Positions 46,257 to 56,749 of a stretch of DNA of 64,000 nucleotides are shown one piece after another; positions within the stretch are counted from its first letter, which is position 1; each line of letters starts with the position of its first letter. Made by a program: the position numbers and the translations under genes. The notes beneath the pieces are model-generated. The model did not search any database and was not told where the DNA came from. It saw only the letters and a program-made list of their open reading frames with translations. This DNA comes from Lophium mytilinum. Its lineage: Eukaryota; Ascomycota; Dothideomycetes; Mytilinidiales; Mytilinidiaceae. The DNA lies in assembly GCA_010093605.1 (NCBI GenBank), contig MU004189.1:813834-877833 (forward strand), in the 5' to 3' direction.

Positions 46257-47958
46257 TGCCCTCGATCTCCGCCATCCTTTAAAACACCTCACCTCCTCTC
46301 CTCCCTATCTTACCTTTCTCTACTTGTCCCTTGTTCTCTTCACGACTTTCCCATTATAATGACTCCCTTTGGGCGTTTTGCTTGCCTCTTTCCTTCTTGG
46401 TCTGGTATAGACGGGGCCTTCGCGACTCGCGAACTGGGAAACTCGGGAATCACACTTACGAAACGGGACGGGCCTGGAGCGGACATAGATACCCTCTCTT
46501 CCCCTTCGTAGCTTGTCTACGGTGCCTGGATAGTAGTAGCACGGATACGAAAGCGGTGCCAGCCAGCAGCCTGGCTTTCTCGGAGGAACTGGAAAATGGA
46601 AATGGAATGTTTGTTGCTCGCTGATTATTCTCCCGTGGGTTTGAAACAATGTCACCGTGACCATAACGTGATTCGCGAGTTGTCGACACCGCAGGCCTAG
46701 ATCCAAGAGTGGCGGTGCAGTTTACGATTCGTTTGCGCCGGGAGTGGTGTGATGCCACCGGCCCCCACGTTCCCACTCTTCACCACGTTGTTCCCTGGCT
46801 GTGAGGCTGCCCGGGTCCCACTCACTCTAAATCGACTCCACGCCCTGACTCCTTGCCATGCGTACTATACGATACTGTACATATTACAACGCGCTTCTTC
46901 CACGTGGGTCTCGGTCGGTCCGTGTGCTTCCGTGTGACAAAGCTCGCAACGGTCTCCTCACCTCACCACCCTAATATCCACTCTAATCTAACATAACATG
47001 TGAACCGCACAACCCGGCTCTACCCGACCTTGATCCCTCGTGGTCGCCTTCCAGAAGCATGAAAGCACCAAGGGTCCCGCTCTTCTTGCTCCACCCTACG
47101 TTTTGCGTAGCCAGGCCCGGTAACTCTTATGCACGTAATTAGCCGCTAGTTGCGCAGGCGAAAAGCAGGCGAGCGCAGGCGAGATTTGCCTGTGTTGGAG
47201 GGCCGGCGATGATGGCGCTGGCACGTGCGAGCCGCTGTAGCCTCCAGCGTTACCTAGCTAGGTAGATGGAGATCAGGGTCCCGCTCCGCTCCGCCCCTGG
47301 GCCGGCGGAAGGGGGGTTTGCGGGTGGAGTAGGAGCGCTGCTGGTGGGAAGGCGCGTAGTGGGGGGCTCTGGGGAAGAGGGGAGGGGGTACGTACCGTTG
47401 GTCCGGACATGTGCTTGAGCTAGACATGGTGCTTTTATGATTTAGGACACTTTGGATGTGTGAGGGGCGTGGGCGAGGGCACCCGACGTCATTGATTGAT
47501 TGTGCGGTGCCCGCGCTTAGGGATGCGGAAAGGAGAGTTGGCTAGAGTAGGGGGAAGAGAGGAGGGGAGTGGGTGCCTCGGGAGGCCGAGGCCCCCGTGG
47601 GAGAGGGAGGGGAGGAGGAGGTGTTTCCGGTTCCGAGTTGGGATGAGGTGAGGTGAGGTGAGGTGGATTGAGGAATGCTGGGGGAAGAGGGGTGTGGGTG
47701 AGTCAGTGGTGCTGCAAGTTTGAGGAGCGAAGATTCCGAACATGTTGTAGATTGAGGTTTTCAGATTGATATGTTATGCTTCGGCTTCTTCGATAGACCA
47801 CCGTGTCTGTAGGTAGCAGTTAATCTGGAGGTTGGGTTGTTGCTGTTCATCAGCCCAAAATCGTCGCGTTTAGATGCCTTGACTGCCTCCAGACCCCTCT
47901 ACAGCTTCTTCCAAGTTGTTAGAACGCCTTACTTACGTGATAGCATACCTGGATCTCA
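46257..47958. other. Convergent intergenic region
   Basis: 1.7 kb between malic enzyme and RFT1 3' ends. G/C-skewed patches around 47150-47740 and a GAGGT microsatellite. No supported gene. Confidence 0.45.
47645..47664. repeat. GAGGT pentanucleotide microsatellite
   Basis: Four perfect copies of GAGGT in a row. Confidence 0.9.
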
Positions 47959-49812
47959 CTACGAGATATTCATTTCGGTAATGGACTTCTTTCCAGTGGC
48001 AAGGAGGTAGCATGACATCAGGAATTTAGCCTCGTTGGCGAGTCTGTTGGAGTGTTAGTGGTGGTTCAATCTAGCTACTATCCATGATAGATGAGGTATA
48101 AAAAGATAAGACTTACATTAGTGCTAAATACCCGGCAGACACGCCCCCAAGACGGACAAAATCGCCAATGAGGCCGTGTTGTGAGAGCGTCCCGTCTGTG
48201 CGAGAGAAAACCCATGGCATAACAACAACCATCGAGGTAGCCGTGATGCTTGGAAGAGTAGATTTGAAGTCGAAGGGCTAGAGTTGGGATTGCGTTAGTA
48301 TTTGATTCTTCTTGTAAGTATTATCTCCGCTGCTATAGCTAGGAGACTAAGACGGCTTACCGCGCCCCTCGCCGCAAACCACCTCCGAATGAACCAACTA
48401 TTCCAGCATATCCTTAATGCCATGTTCACGCAATTCGCGTACACGACTCCGATCGCGCCCAGCCCTTGAACTTCCAGGAACCAATACGCGCTCCCTGCGA
48501 AGCCGCCAAAGAATATAAACATCCAGAAGCTTTGGAGGTGGAGCTCTCGACTCGAAGCAACTGCTGCTACGAAAGCTTCCGTCACTCCGTTCAATGCTAG
48601 GAATGGGATGTAGTAAGCGTAGTTAGAAAGAACCTCTCCCGCACCGGTGGAGGACCAATTCTGCCCCGCAATGAGGCTCAACAAGAAAGGCGCCAGAGTT
48701 GGACCAAGGCCAATAGCGAGAAGAGAGACGATGAAATAAAAGCGGATGACAATCGATAGGATGGTGCGGGCTTGGGTTATACCTTCCGGTGTCGTGGGTT
48801 TCGGCTTCGAGTTTGATGCTGACTTGGGCGAAGGTTTCGATGGCTTCTCAGCGGTAGGGGTCGACTCCTCAACGCACAGTTTCGCAAATAAGTTCCGACT
48901 ACTTTCCTCAATCGGTTGGAAAAGCATGCGCGCGATGAGGCCGCCGTAGTTGGCAGCGAGAGCGTAGGCACCTTGATCTTCGAGAGTAGTGAAAAATGCC
49001 ATGAAAATCGAGTCGCCTTGCGTGAGGATATATTTGAGGCCGGATTGCACGAAAAGACTGGCGGTGAGACGAGTCAAAGGGGCGGAGAAGTAGGACAAGT
49101 AGTACTTAGTATCTTGTCTGGAGGATGTGAGCAGAATGATTTGATAAGTGGACGGAGGTTCTCACGTTGAGGGAAGCTGCTGAGGAAAAAAAGAGAATTT
49201 AGCAAGTTTCGAGACTCGCCATAACCGGACCACGTATGTCACAAGCAGTCCAAGAGCATATGCCAGCTGCCCAATAGCAAAAGGCAACACGCCAATATCG
49301 ATGCCTGCCCAGCTAGCCCAGATAGCGGAACTGCAGGTACCAATGCATCGCAGGATGGTAGCAACAGATTCTGAGGTGGCTCTGACTCTATAGAGCATTT
49401 TTTGTTGCGCGGCTGCAAAAGGAGGTTCCGCAAGAAGCTCGAGGAAAGTAGCGAAGCAGTAAATGCTCAAGGCGTCGACAAAATACGGGACATCAGGCGT
49501 CTCTGCCATAAGCCGTGGAATGGCAAGAGCATATATTAATGGTACTCCAATGAACAAGGCCATATAGGACATGTTGACTACTGTTTGAGTGCCATGGGCT
49601 TGACGCTGCAAAGCCACTCGAAGGCTCTCTCGGGCGAAAGTGAGGACGGAGATGGAGAAAAGTTCGAATTGTGCAGACACTCCCAGTAGTTCTGGAGAAA
49701 GGAAACGAAGCAGAACTTGATTGACAGCGAAGGTGACTAGTCGTGAAAGAACTTGAAGGAGGATGAGAAAGGTGGCCCCTTTAGCTGAGGCTGAGAGGAT
49801 GGAGGTGGACAT
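47959..49812 (-). CDS. RFT1: RFT1-type protein for N-glycan precursor (dolichol-PP-Man5GlcNAc2) flipping
   Basis: Multi-pass ER membrane protein needed to place the lipid-linked oligosaccharide on the lumenal side; whether it is itself the flippase is debated. Exons 49812-49166, 49117-48361, 48277-48117 and 48043-47959 give 549 residues. Family text is clear: [37 protein letters not shown]-type start, [45 protein letters not shown], and [20 protein letters not shown]. About 12 hydrophobic segments are present, with a charged Ser/Pro/Lys loop near residues 300-325. The start is the ATG at 49812. Confidence 0.94.
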
Positions 49813-50244
49813 TTTGCACACAAGCTAGGGGAAGTTGAGGCTTGCAGTAAAGGAGTAATCTTAATGATTAGGCAGGATACATTTCGACAAGGGTTTTCGT
49901 GTTTTGATGCGGAAGTGATGGAGTGAACATGAGCATGGGTTGGCGGCTCAAAGGTGTCCTCGCTTAGAATTGCCTGAGGATAACGAATCACGTGCCTAGC
50001 CTCCGACTTTCCTTTCCTCCCTTACCCTAAGTCAATCATCACTCGATAGTCAAATTATTGTTTCAATACCATCAAAGGTTACTTTGTAGACCCTCTTATA
50101 GTTCCAGAAGCTGCTTTTGGTATCTCGTGAAGTGGTTGAGCTGTTGTTTCATGCTCGAAATTCCATGATCAAAGCATTCAAATTACCTATTTATACACAG
50201 CCTCGTACCTAGTTGCCACTACCCTTTACCAATACCCCTTTACT
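49813..50244. other. Intergenic, RFT1 upstream
   Basis: 432 bp, AT-rich. Presumed RFT1 promoter; nothing else recognised. Confidence 0.45.
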
Positions 50245-50574
50245 CTAGGTAGTTTCAACAGCAGCGGCGATGGCCTCATCCAGTCCACTTCGCGGTCTCG
50301 CAATATCTTCCTTCATAGCATCTAGAGTTGCTGGTAAAATAGCAGCAGGCCGAGCGAGAGCCTCGTCATTCCACTCCTCCCTAATAGCTTCGAGGAGGAT
50401 AAGCTAAGGCAGCGTCTCTAGCACGTCTTCGATTCTGTCACTCGACACAATATTTTCCATAAAGTAGCTTAAGCGATCAAGGTCCTTGTCCCATTCTCCC
50501 CGGGGTATGAGATGAAACACCGTTCTGCAAAGTGGTATAGCGTCGGCGTAGTAACTAACCTGTTGGCGCACGAC
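50245..50574 (-). pseudogene. Fragment of an unrecognised gene with an in-frame stop
   Basis: One minus-strand frame from 50574 to 50245 gives 56 codons, a TAG at 50406-50404, then 52 codons to a second TAG. The text on both sides looks coding: YYADAIPLCRTVFHLIPRG, EWDKDLDRLSYFMENIV, then LILLEAIREEWNDEALARP and ending SGLDEAIAAAVETT. The TAG would be Gln (CAG) after one C-to-T change, or it could be the end of a 45-nt intron (GTGTCG..CTTAG from after FMENI). Upstream, a CATAG at 50579-50575 could be a splice acceptor, so further exons may lie to the right. Family not recognised; each reading stays open. Confidence 0.4.
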
Positions 50575-50628
50575 CTATGGAAGTTCCTCCTTCGAAGGAC
50601 AGTACGAATCAATACGTGAGACCGCAAT

Positions 50629-51162
50629 ATGCTAAACGCTGTCAGCCATCTCTCATCTCCACCACATTCCTCACCCCTACCCCCAGCATACCTCCCCGCC
50701 ACCCCCAAGAATCCACCCACTGCGCCTACTAAACCCCCCATCCCACGATGCATCTCCTCACTCACCATGCTACGCATGCGAGCGCTCCTTTTCCGCACAG
50801 CAGCCGGTCTGCTGACCCGTTTCTTTCCCACGCCGCCAAATGTGCACCGTTTCTCCCTCGTCTTAAAGCTCTATCAACGGCACCGTCCTCGACCCCGTCA
50901 AATCGAGTCCGCGAATCGATATCGAGCACGCAAACGCGTTATCGCGAGGAACGTTGTCAAAGGTGCACTTGTTGTACTTGTTATCGTTGCGGTGTCGGCG
51001 GTGGTGCATGCGTATCACCGGCGTAGGCGCATACGACGATGGATGAGAGGGAGGGTGGGGTGGATGTGGAAGGCTTTGAGGGTTGAGCGAGGGCGTGAGC
51101 TAAGAGGAGAGGGGTTGGGTATGGGGAAGGGCTATGCTGGAGTTCTGGGAGGAGCAGAGTGA
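50629..51162 (+). CDS. Possible small membrane protein, unsupported family
   Basis: A plus-strand frame of 177 codons. The first 50 residues are Pro-rich; a hydrophobic segment (GALVVLVIVAVSAVVHAY) follows near residue 112, flanked by Arg-rich stretches (HRRRRIRRWMRGR). This could be a single-pass membrane protein, but composition is what a GC-rich antisense frame can also give, and a competing minus-strand frame overlaps. No homology recognised. Confidence 0.25.
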   Translation: MLNAVSHLSSPPHSSPLPPAYLPATPKNPPTAPTKPPIPRCISSLTMLRMRALLFRTAAGLLTRFFPTPPNVHRFSLVLKLYQRHRPRPRQIESANRYRARKRVIARNVVKGALVVLVIVAVSAVVHAYHRRRRIRRWMRGRVGWMWKALRVERGRELRGEGLGMGKGYAGVLGGAE

Positions 51163-51634
51163 GACTTGTACGATTGGGATGCCGTGCGAGGGACGAAGTC
51201 CTGGGTGGCAGATTGTGATTCGTGGTTAGGGGTGCTTTCTAGCGATAGTTCAGTGGGGGATTCGTTGGTCCAATTAGGAAGAGTCGATCGTTTACTTACT
51301 AGGCTTCAGTTGAGTTTCAACACACTGCTGCTTCCATCACATAGCCAGGGGTTCTCCGAGCTTTCATGAAATGGGAGGGTGTCCCGATTGATTCTTAACA
51401 TCGTTGAAATGAAAGGAAATGATACCGTGAATAATATCGTGTACAGACATCCGACCCAGCCCAAGGAGTCCTAAAATACCAAGGCAAATCAGCCTTACCC
51501 ATAAACGCCGTTACCCCATGCCAAACCCTATACGCAGAAAAAGCTTCTCATCCAAGATATTCGTATAACAAGCCCAGATAGATGTGTATAAGCGACAGGT
51601 ATCACAAGAGAAATAATTCCGGTCGTAAACCAGC
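51163..51634. other. Intergenic, ATG7 3' flank
   Basis: 472 bp; nothing recognised. Confidence 0.4.
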
Positions 51635-53988
51635 CTACAGCAACTCACCATCGCCTTCTTCTTCAGCGAACTCGCCCTCGTTTTCGTCCCACTCGAGGCC
51701 AGCTGACGCCTCCTCAGCCCGCCGCTGCACCTCTGCCAAGCCACTTACTTCCTCTACCCAGCCTCGCTCGTTCAACGCCCGTTTCAGAAAGCCCCATGGG
51801 TCTTCCTTGTAAAGATTGATGATGCCATCGCTGCACGCTGAACAGCAATCATAGGGCTTCCCTGAGATGAGCATGTTGCTGAAGGATGACAAGAAGCCGC
51901 GGATCGTGTGTGGAAGTGCACCAAGAGGGTGTACGAAGTGGGGTGGTAGAGACGGGTGAGATGAAGCAGGCGCTACAGACGGCGCTCTTTGAGCGTCGTT
52001 GTTCGAAGTTGCTGGAGCACGAGCTCGAAGGGGATGCTGAAGAATGCTCACAAGGAGCTCGACGAGGAGAGACGAGGCGAGAGGAGCAATACCGGGGCGT
52101 GTGACGGTACATTGTTGGTCCAGTGTCGCGTCTTTGATGGACTAAGCGATTGTTAGTCTGTGATCTCTACATTCACCTCATTCACCACTTGTGGGTGGGG
52201 AAGACTTGACGAGTGAAAATTGCTCTTACATCAGCTGGGGCAACGACATCGTTGCAGAAGTAGCATCCGAGCTCCTCTTCGCCGGGATCGCTAGACTTCA
52301 GCCCGTGTCGCATCACAACAAAGGTGTCAAAACCTAGGGCCGCATTGAGTACAATCTTCCCGGCTGCCTTGCCCATTACGGTGGGCAGCCATCTACTCTC
52401 GCGCGTATCCATAAGGAGAAAAATGACATCGTGCTCATCGATGAGCCTCTGCAAGAGCTCAAATTCGGCCTTGCTTTTTGTCTCGTCTGTTATTGGATGG
52501 CCCGCCATGGGAACAGACATCACATGTCCAGCGGAATCGACGCCGGGGTAGATCTCTTCGAGTGATTCAGCCGCGCGCTGAGCTTTCTTGACCCCACCCT
52601 TTAGGCAGTCTTTGAAGTCGAATAGTGGCTGCCTAACCGGGTTCGAGAAACTCACATTCGCGTTGTCGATAAAGGTTATCTTGCGGACACCCCAACCCAT
52701 AAGATTTCGCGAGACATATGAGCCTAGAGTTCCTGCGCCTAGGAGCAGACATTTGGCGTTTTTGATTACTTCGAGATCGAGTGTAGGTGCAATCCGCCAT
52801 TTGATGAGCTTGAGATTTAGATCAACAGCTGAGTCTGCAAGTTTGCGCTCGTCCATGTATTCGGAGAGGTCTACCACTCGGCTAGCGATCTTCCCGCCAT
52901 CGTTCCGTTCCCATCCAGTCACTTTAGGCAACTTAGGGGTCCTGGGTCGAGCGTTCGGGTCCTCGGGCGCCAGCGGCGGAAGGGATTCATCGGCTTTGAG
53001 GTTTAAAATGATGCTGTTGGCTTGGTCACGTTTTAGATGCGTATCCCTAAAACAAAGAATCTGAACCTCCTCAAGTCGCCAACGATGCCTTATCAAGATC
53101 AACAGGTTCCGCAACATCCACCCTGGATTGTCCGGAAACGTGGAAGGGTCTGCGAATCCAACATAGCGGTCTTCCGGAGCAACATCGTTGAAAAAGCCCT
53201 GTTCAAATTTCTCTAAAGAGTCCACTACCCAGGTATAGTCAATATCGTACACAGGAGTCTGAGGTGTCGTTGGTCGGTCCTCGGTATTCACTGCTTGGCT
53301 TGGATAATCGTGAACCTTCTTCGCAATGAAAAAGCCCCGTTGGCGCGGGTCGACTCTATATCGCCATGTTGATACCGACTCCACCAAAGGAGTTGTTTCT
53401 TTGGTTGTGAGACGCGTCAGTTCTTTGGTGGGCTTCCATACAGGGTCGGAATGGATAGCCGGATATCCGAAGTGAAAGGTGAATTTGTACTTCTTCAGGT
53501 CGGCGAAGGAGATCGCAGTGAATGAGGCGAGCAGGGAGGGACAGGAGTATATGGAGCCATCGTGTACAGCTTCCCAGATCTGTCAATGTCAGTATGAGGC
53601 CTATCCTACGGGGTAGTAGAAACTCACAGTGCGACCGGCGCGCTCTATGACAGTGCTCCTGTCGAGCTTTCTGTAGTCCTCAATAGTATTGCAGTTCTTA
53701 ATTATACCCTCGGCCCGAAAGTAGTTTGCAGGTGTCCTGTTACCCGAATCAGTCTATATGCTGCAGTGTCCCTTACCATACGCACTCATCCGTCGTCAAC
53801 GCGGTACCGTGGATCTGCATGCGGTTTGAGCGCGAGGGTTGGTCGCCTGGGCGCACTTCGTAGAGGCCCAGGACTTTGCGCGCCGAGTCGTCGAGCTTGT
53901 CATGGTTGATTTTGATATGAGCCAGGGCGGAGTAGAACTGTATGTCGATGTCGGTCGCCCAGGTCGCGTACTTGATGGAGTCTCCCAT
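51635..53988 (-). CDS. ATG7: Atg7, E1-like activating enzyme of autophagy
   Basis: Activates the ubiquitin-like proteins Atg8 and Atg12 with ATP and passes them to Atg3 and Atg10. Exons 53988-53777, 53736-53628, 53579-52230 and 52141-51635 give 725 residues. The N-terminal domain includes [14 protein letters not shown]-type text and [16 protein letters not shown]. The adenylation domain has [21 protein letters not shown] near residue 385, [17 protein letters not shown], and [12 protein letters not shown]. The catalytic cysteine is in [12 protein letters not shown] (about C568), placed right after the third splice junction. The C-terminus ends in the acidic tail ([18 protein letters not shown]) known to bind Atg8/Atg3. 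Divergent from DCD1. Confidence 0.95.
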
Positions 53989-54462
53989 GGTGGCGGTTGC
54001 GTCTAGAGCGTACTGTGCGGTGGGTGAGTGGGAGAGTAGAGAAAGAAGAGGGTAGAAATAGAGGAGCTAGAGTCATACCTCGCCTTCACCTAAGCTATGA
54101 GTGTTTTGCGCGTGGTGAGCTGGTCAGCGGTACAGTGTTTCAGCTACCTAATCATCGTCAGGCGTCAACCGTACCTAGGAGCTCCCGAAGCACGCACCAC
54201 AGAACTACCCCTCGTGCCCTCCAGCCCGCTGACATCAAGGAATCCAGGCACGGCGGGACGATGCAGATTTCAGCCGAGATATCGCCGCGGAACCCGGACG
54301 TTAATGCTCCAGCGCTCCCGTGAAGCTGAAGTATTAAACCACGGCGCGTGAATGTGGTGAACGCCCGTCGCAAGTCGCCTTGCAGCATGGAGAGTAGGAT
54401 AAAGGCGACGTGGGTCAAATATTCCTTGTCCACGTAGAACTAAATCCAGGAACACGCCCAAA
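53989..54462. promoter_or_regulatory. Divergent promoter region between ATG7 and DCD1
   Basis: 474 bp between opposite start codons must contain both promoters. Short frames in it carry no domain. No specific operator recognised. Confidence 0.5.
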
Positions 54463-56032
54463 ATGCTCATTGGGCTCTGTGGAGGTCAGTCAACGCAGCA
54501 AACGGACCCTCCCTGCGAATCAAGACAATTTCTGACTCTGTTATATCTAGGCATATGCGCCGGAAAGAGCGCGATCGCCACCTATCTAATCGAGGAGCAC
54601 CGCTTCCGACGCATCTCCCTAGCCCGCACCGCGTCCACTCCCGCCGTCGAGAAATCCGCCTCCAACGCACATGTGCCCACTCCAAAATCTGATAATGACG
54701 ACGGGGACGCGTCGTTTCCCGATGTCGACGCGCTGCTTGACTTTGTGACGCTACGATGGCGCGAGCGTTGGGTCACGACCGATATATGGGACGAGAACGT
54801 TGTCGATGCCCTCATGAGACGCCCTTTCTTCCTCCTTGTTAGCGTAGAAGCACCGGTCAGCGTACGATGGGAAAGATTTCGCTCCCGGTAGGCTATTCTG
54901 CTTCTCTGAAATCTTATCTGTCTTGTTCTTCCCATCTGAGAAACATTGCCTCTGACTCCCCATTCAACAGCTGCGCATCTCATAAACTGACCCCTCCAAT
55001 ACTTGGGGAGTTCGTCCTTAGAAATGACGCCCATCTATACACCCCTATCACTGGCCTTGCGCCCCTCCTCCACCGCGCTCATGTCAAGCTCCTGAACTCA
55101 ACCACTTCTTTAACCTCCCTGAAGACCTCCTTAGCCGCCCTCGATCTACCAAACGAGTCCCGTCTGCGACCAAGCTGGGACCAGTATTTCATGCAGCTGG
55201 CAGATCTAGCAGCTCATAGGAGCAACTGCATGAAGAGACGCGTTGGCTGTGTCTTGGTGCGTGAGAAGCGGGTGATTAGTACTGGGTATAATGGAACACC
55301 ACGTGGACTAAGAAATTGCAACGAGGGAGGATGTACGTACCTTCACTGCTGATTCGGTGCTTGCAAATCGAACTCGTACAGCTCTGAATTGCTGGACTCA
55401 TTTGCTTACACACTACTACAGGCACGCGTTGTAACGAAGGCTCCCACGCTGGGGCAGATCTAGGCACTTGTTTGTGCTTGCATGCGGAGGAGAACGCCCT
55501 CCTCGAAGCTGGTCGAGATCGCATCCGCGAAGACTCCATCCTGTACTGTAATACGTATGTATGATTCGTACACAGTCTCTCCATTTAGAACTTCTTACTT
55601 ACTGGTTGCGACAGGTGCCCTTGTCTGACGTGCACGGTGAAGATAACACAAGTCGGTATCAGCGAAGTTGTGTACAATCAAGCTTATAGTGTCGACACTA
55701 AAGCCGCCTCAATCTTCGCTACGGCGGGAGTCAAGCTGAGACAGTTTTCTCCTGTAAGCTCCCAAGAACTCGTTCCAGTCCGTAGCTCTCCTCATATGTG
55801 TTTATAGTCGTCTAATACTTATGGCTAGCCTCACTCGGGTCTTACGGATCTCTCGATAGCGCCCCCGAAGAGCGACCAGGACCGAAATCGCTCCCCTGAA
55901 GCTCTGCATGACGCGATCCTGGAAGAAGACTATCTGCACATGGCACATGAGCTCGGCGGTTGGTATGAGAATGATGATCAGCCGGTTGTCCTGACCCCAC
56001 CGAAGGGCTACGATGTTGTCATGAAGCAGTAA
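54463..56032 (+). CDS. DCD1: Deoxycytidylate (dCMP) deaminase with N-terminal kinase-like domain
   Basis: Converts dCMP to dUMP for dTTP synthesis. Six exons (54463-54484, 54551-54887, 54971-55332, 55422-55554, 55615-55753, 55829-56032) give 398 residues. The N-terminus LIGLCGGICAGKSAIATYL is a P-loop (GGICAGKS) of a nucleotide-kinase-like domain of about 170 residues, seen in many fungal Dcd1 proteins. The deaminase follows: RSNCMKRRVGCVLV, ISTGYNGTPRG, the zinc site HAEENALLEAGR (H261, E263) and PCLTC (C288, C291). CTRCNEG and CLCLH add a second Cys cluster, a known extra zinc site in eukaryotic dCMP deaminases. Exon 1 is only 22 nt. Confidence 0.93.
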
Positions 56033-56749
56033 TGCGAAGGCCCATTTTGCTCTAGTTGGACACCATGATCTCCGTAGCACTCGGATTCTACACCCTCTAT
56101 TTCAATCTATGTATGTTCTGTGGATCGATTATTTGTGACAGGGACGTTGTGGGATAACGTTATCATAACCAATGATTCCATGTCCAATTAATGAAATGGG
56201 ATCATGATCAGCAGCGCCATGTCTGCGTAGTAAACAAGCTCTTTCAATTGAAGAGGTTACACTTTGGGCTGCCCCTTCAGACCCAGCCTCGAAACTCTTG
56301 TGACAATCTGACCATAGCACAAGAAGAAAAATTGGGTGCCTAAATCTCAGTCTTAAGATTCTACTCATATACACAACGTTCAATTCAGACCTGCATCAAA
56401 AGGATATGAATGGCAGTGAGCCTGCGCGCTGAAGACCATAAGGATCCAGTCCAGACTTCACTACCCTTATTCGTGTTGATAATTACAGCTTCTGGTCTAT
56501 CCATCACGTGGTAATCGGCAAAAAGAATATCCGGCCAACTTACGCTGATTGGCTACGCGCGAGTCGTCCTCGACTTCCGACTTCAACCTTAGAAGGCTCC
56601 AAACTTTCTTTTCTTCGTTACTCACCAGCTTCACCATCGACAATCCCTCTCCAACGCTTGCCACCGATAAGGCACCTTCACCCGACTCCTCGATCGTCGC
56701 CGCCTGGCACCCTAAATTTCCCTCATCCTGAACCGCGACATCAACAACC
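56033..56749. other. Intergenic, PRP6 upstream
   Basis: 717 bp between two plus-strand genes; promoter of PRP6 probably in the last 250 bp. No other feature. Confidence 0.45.
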
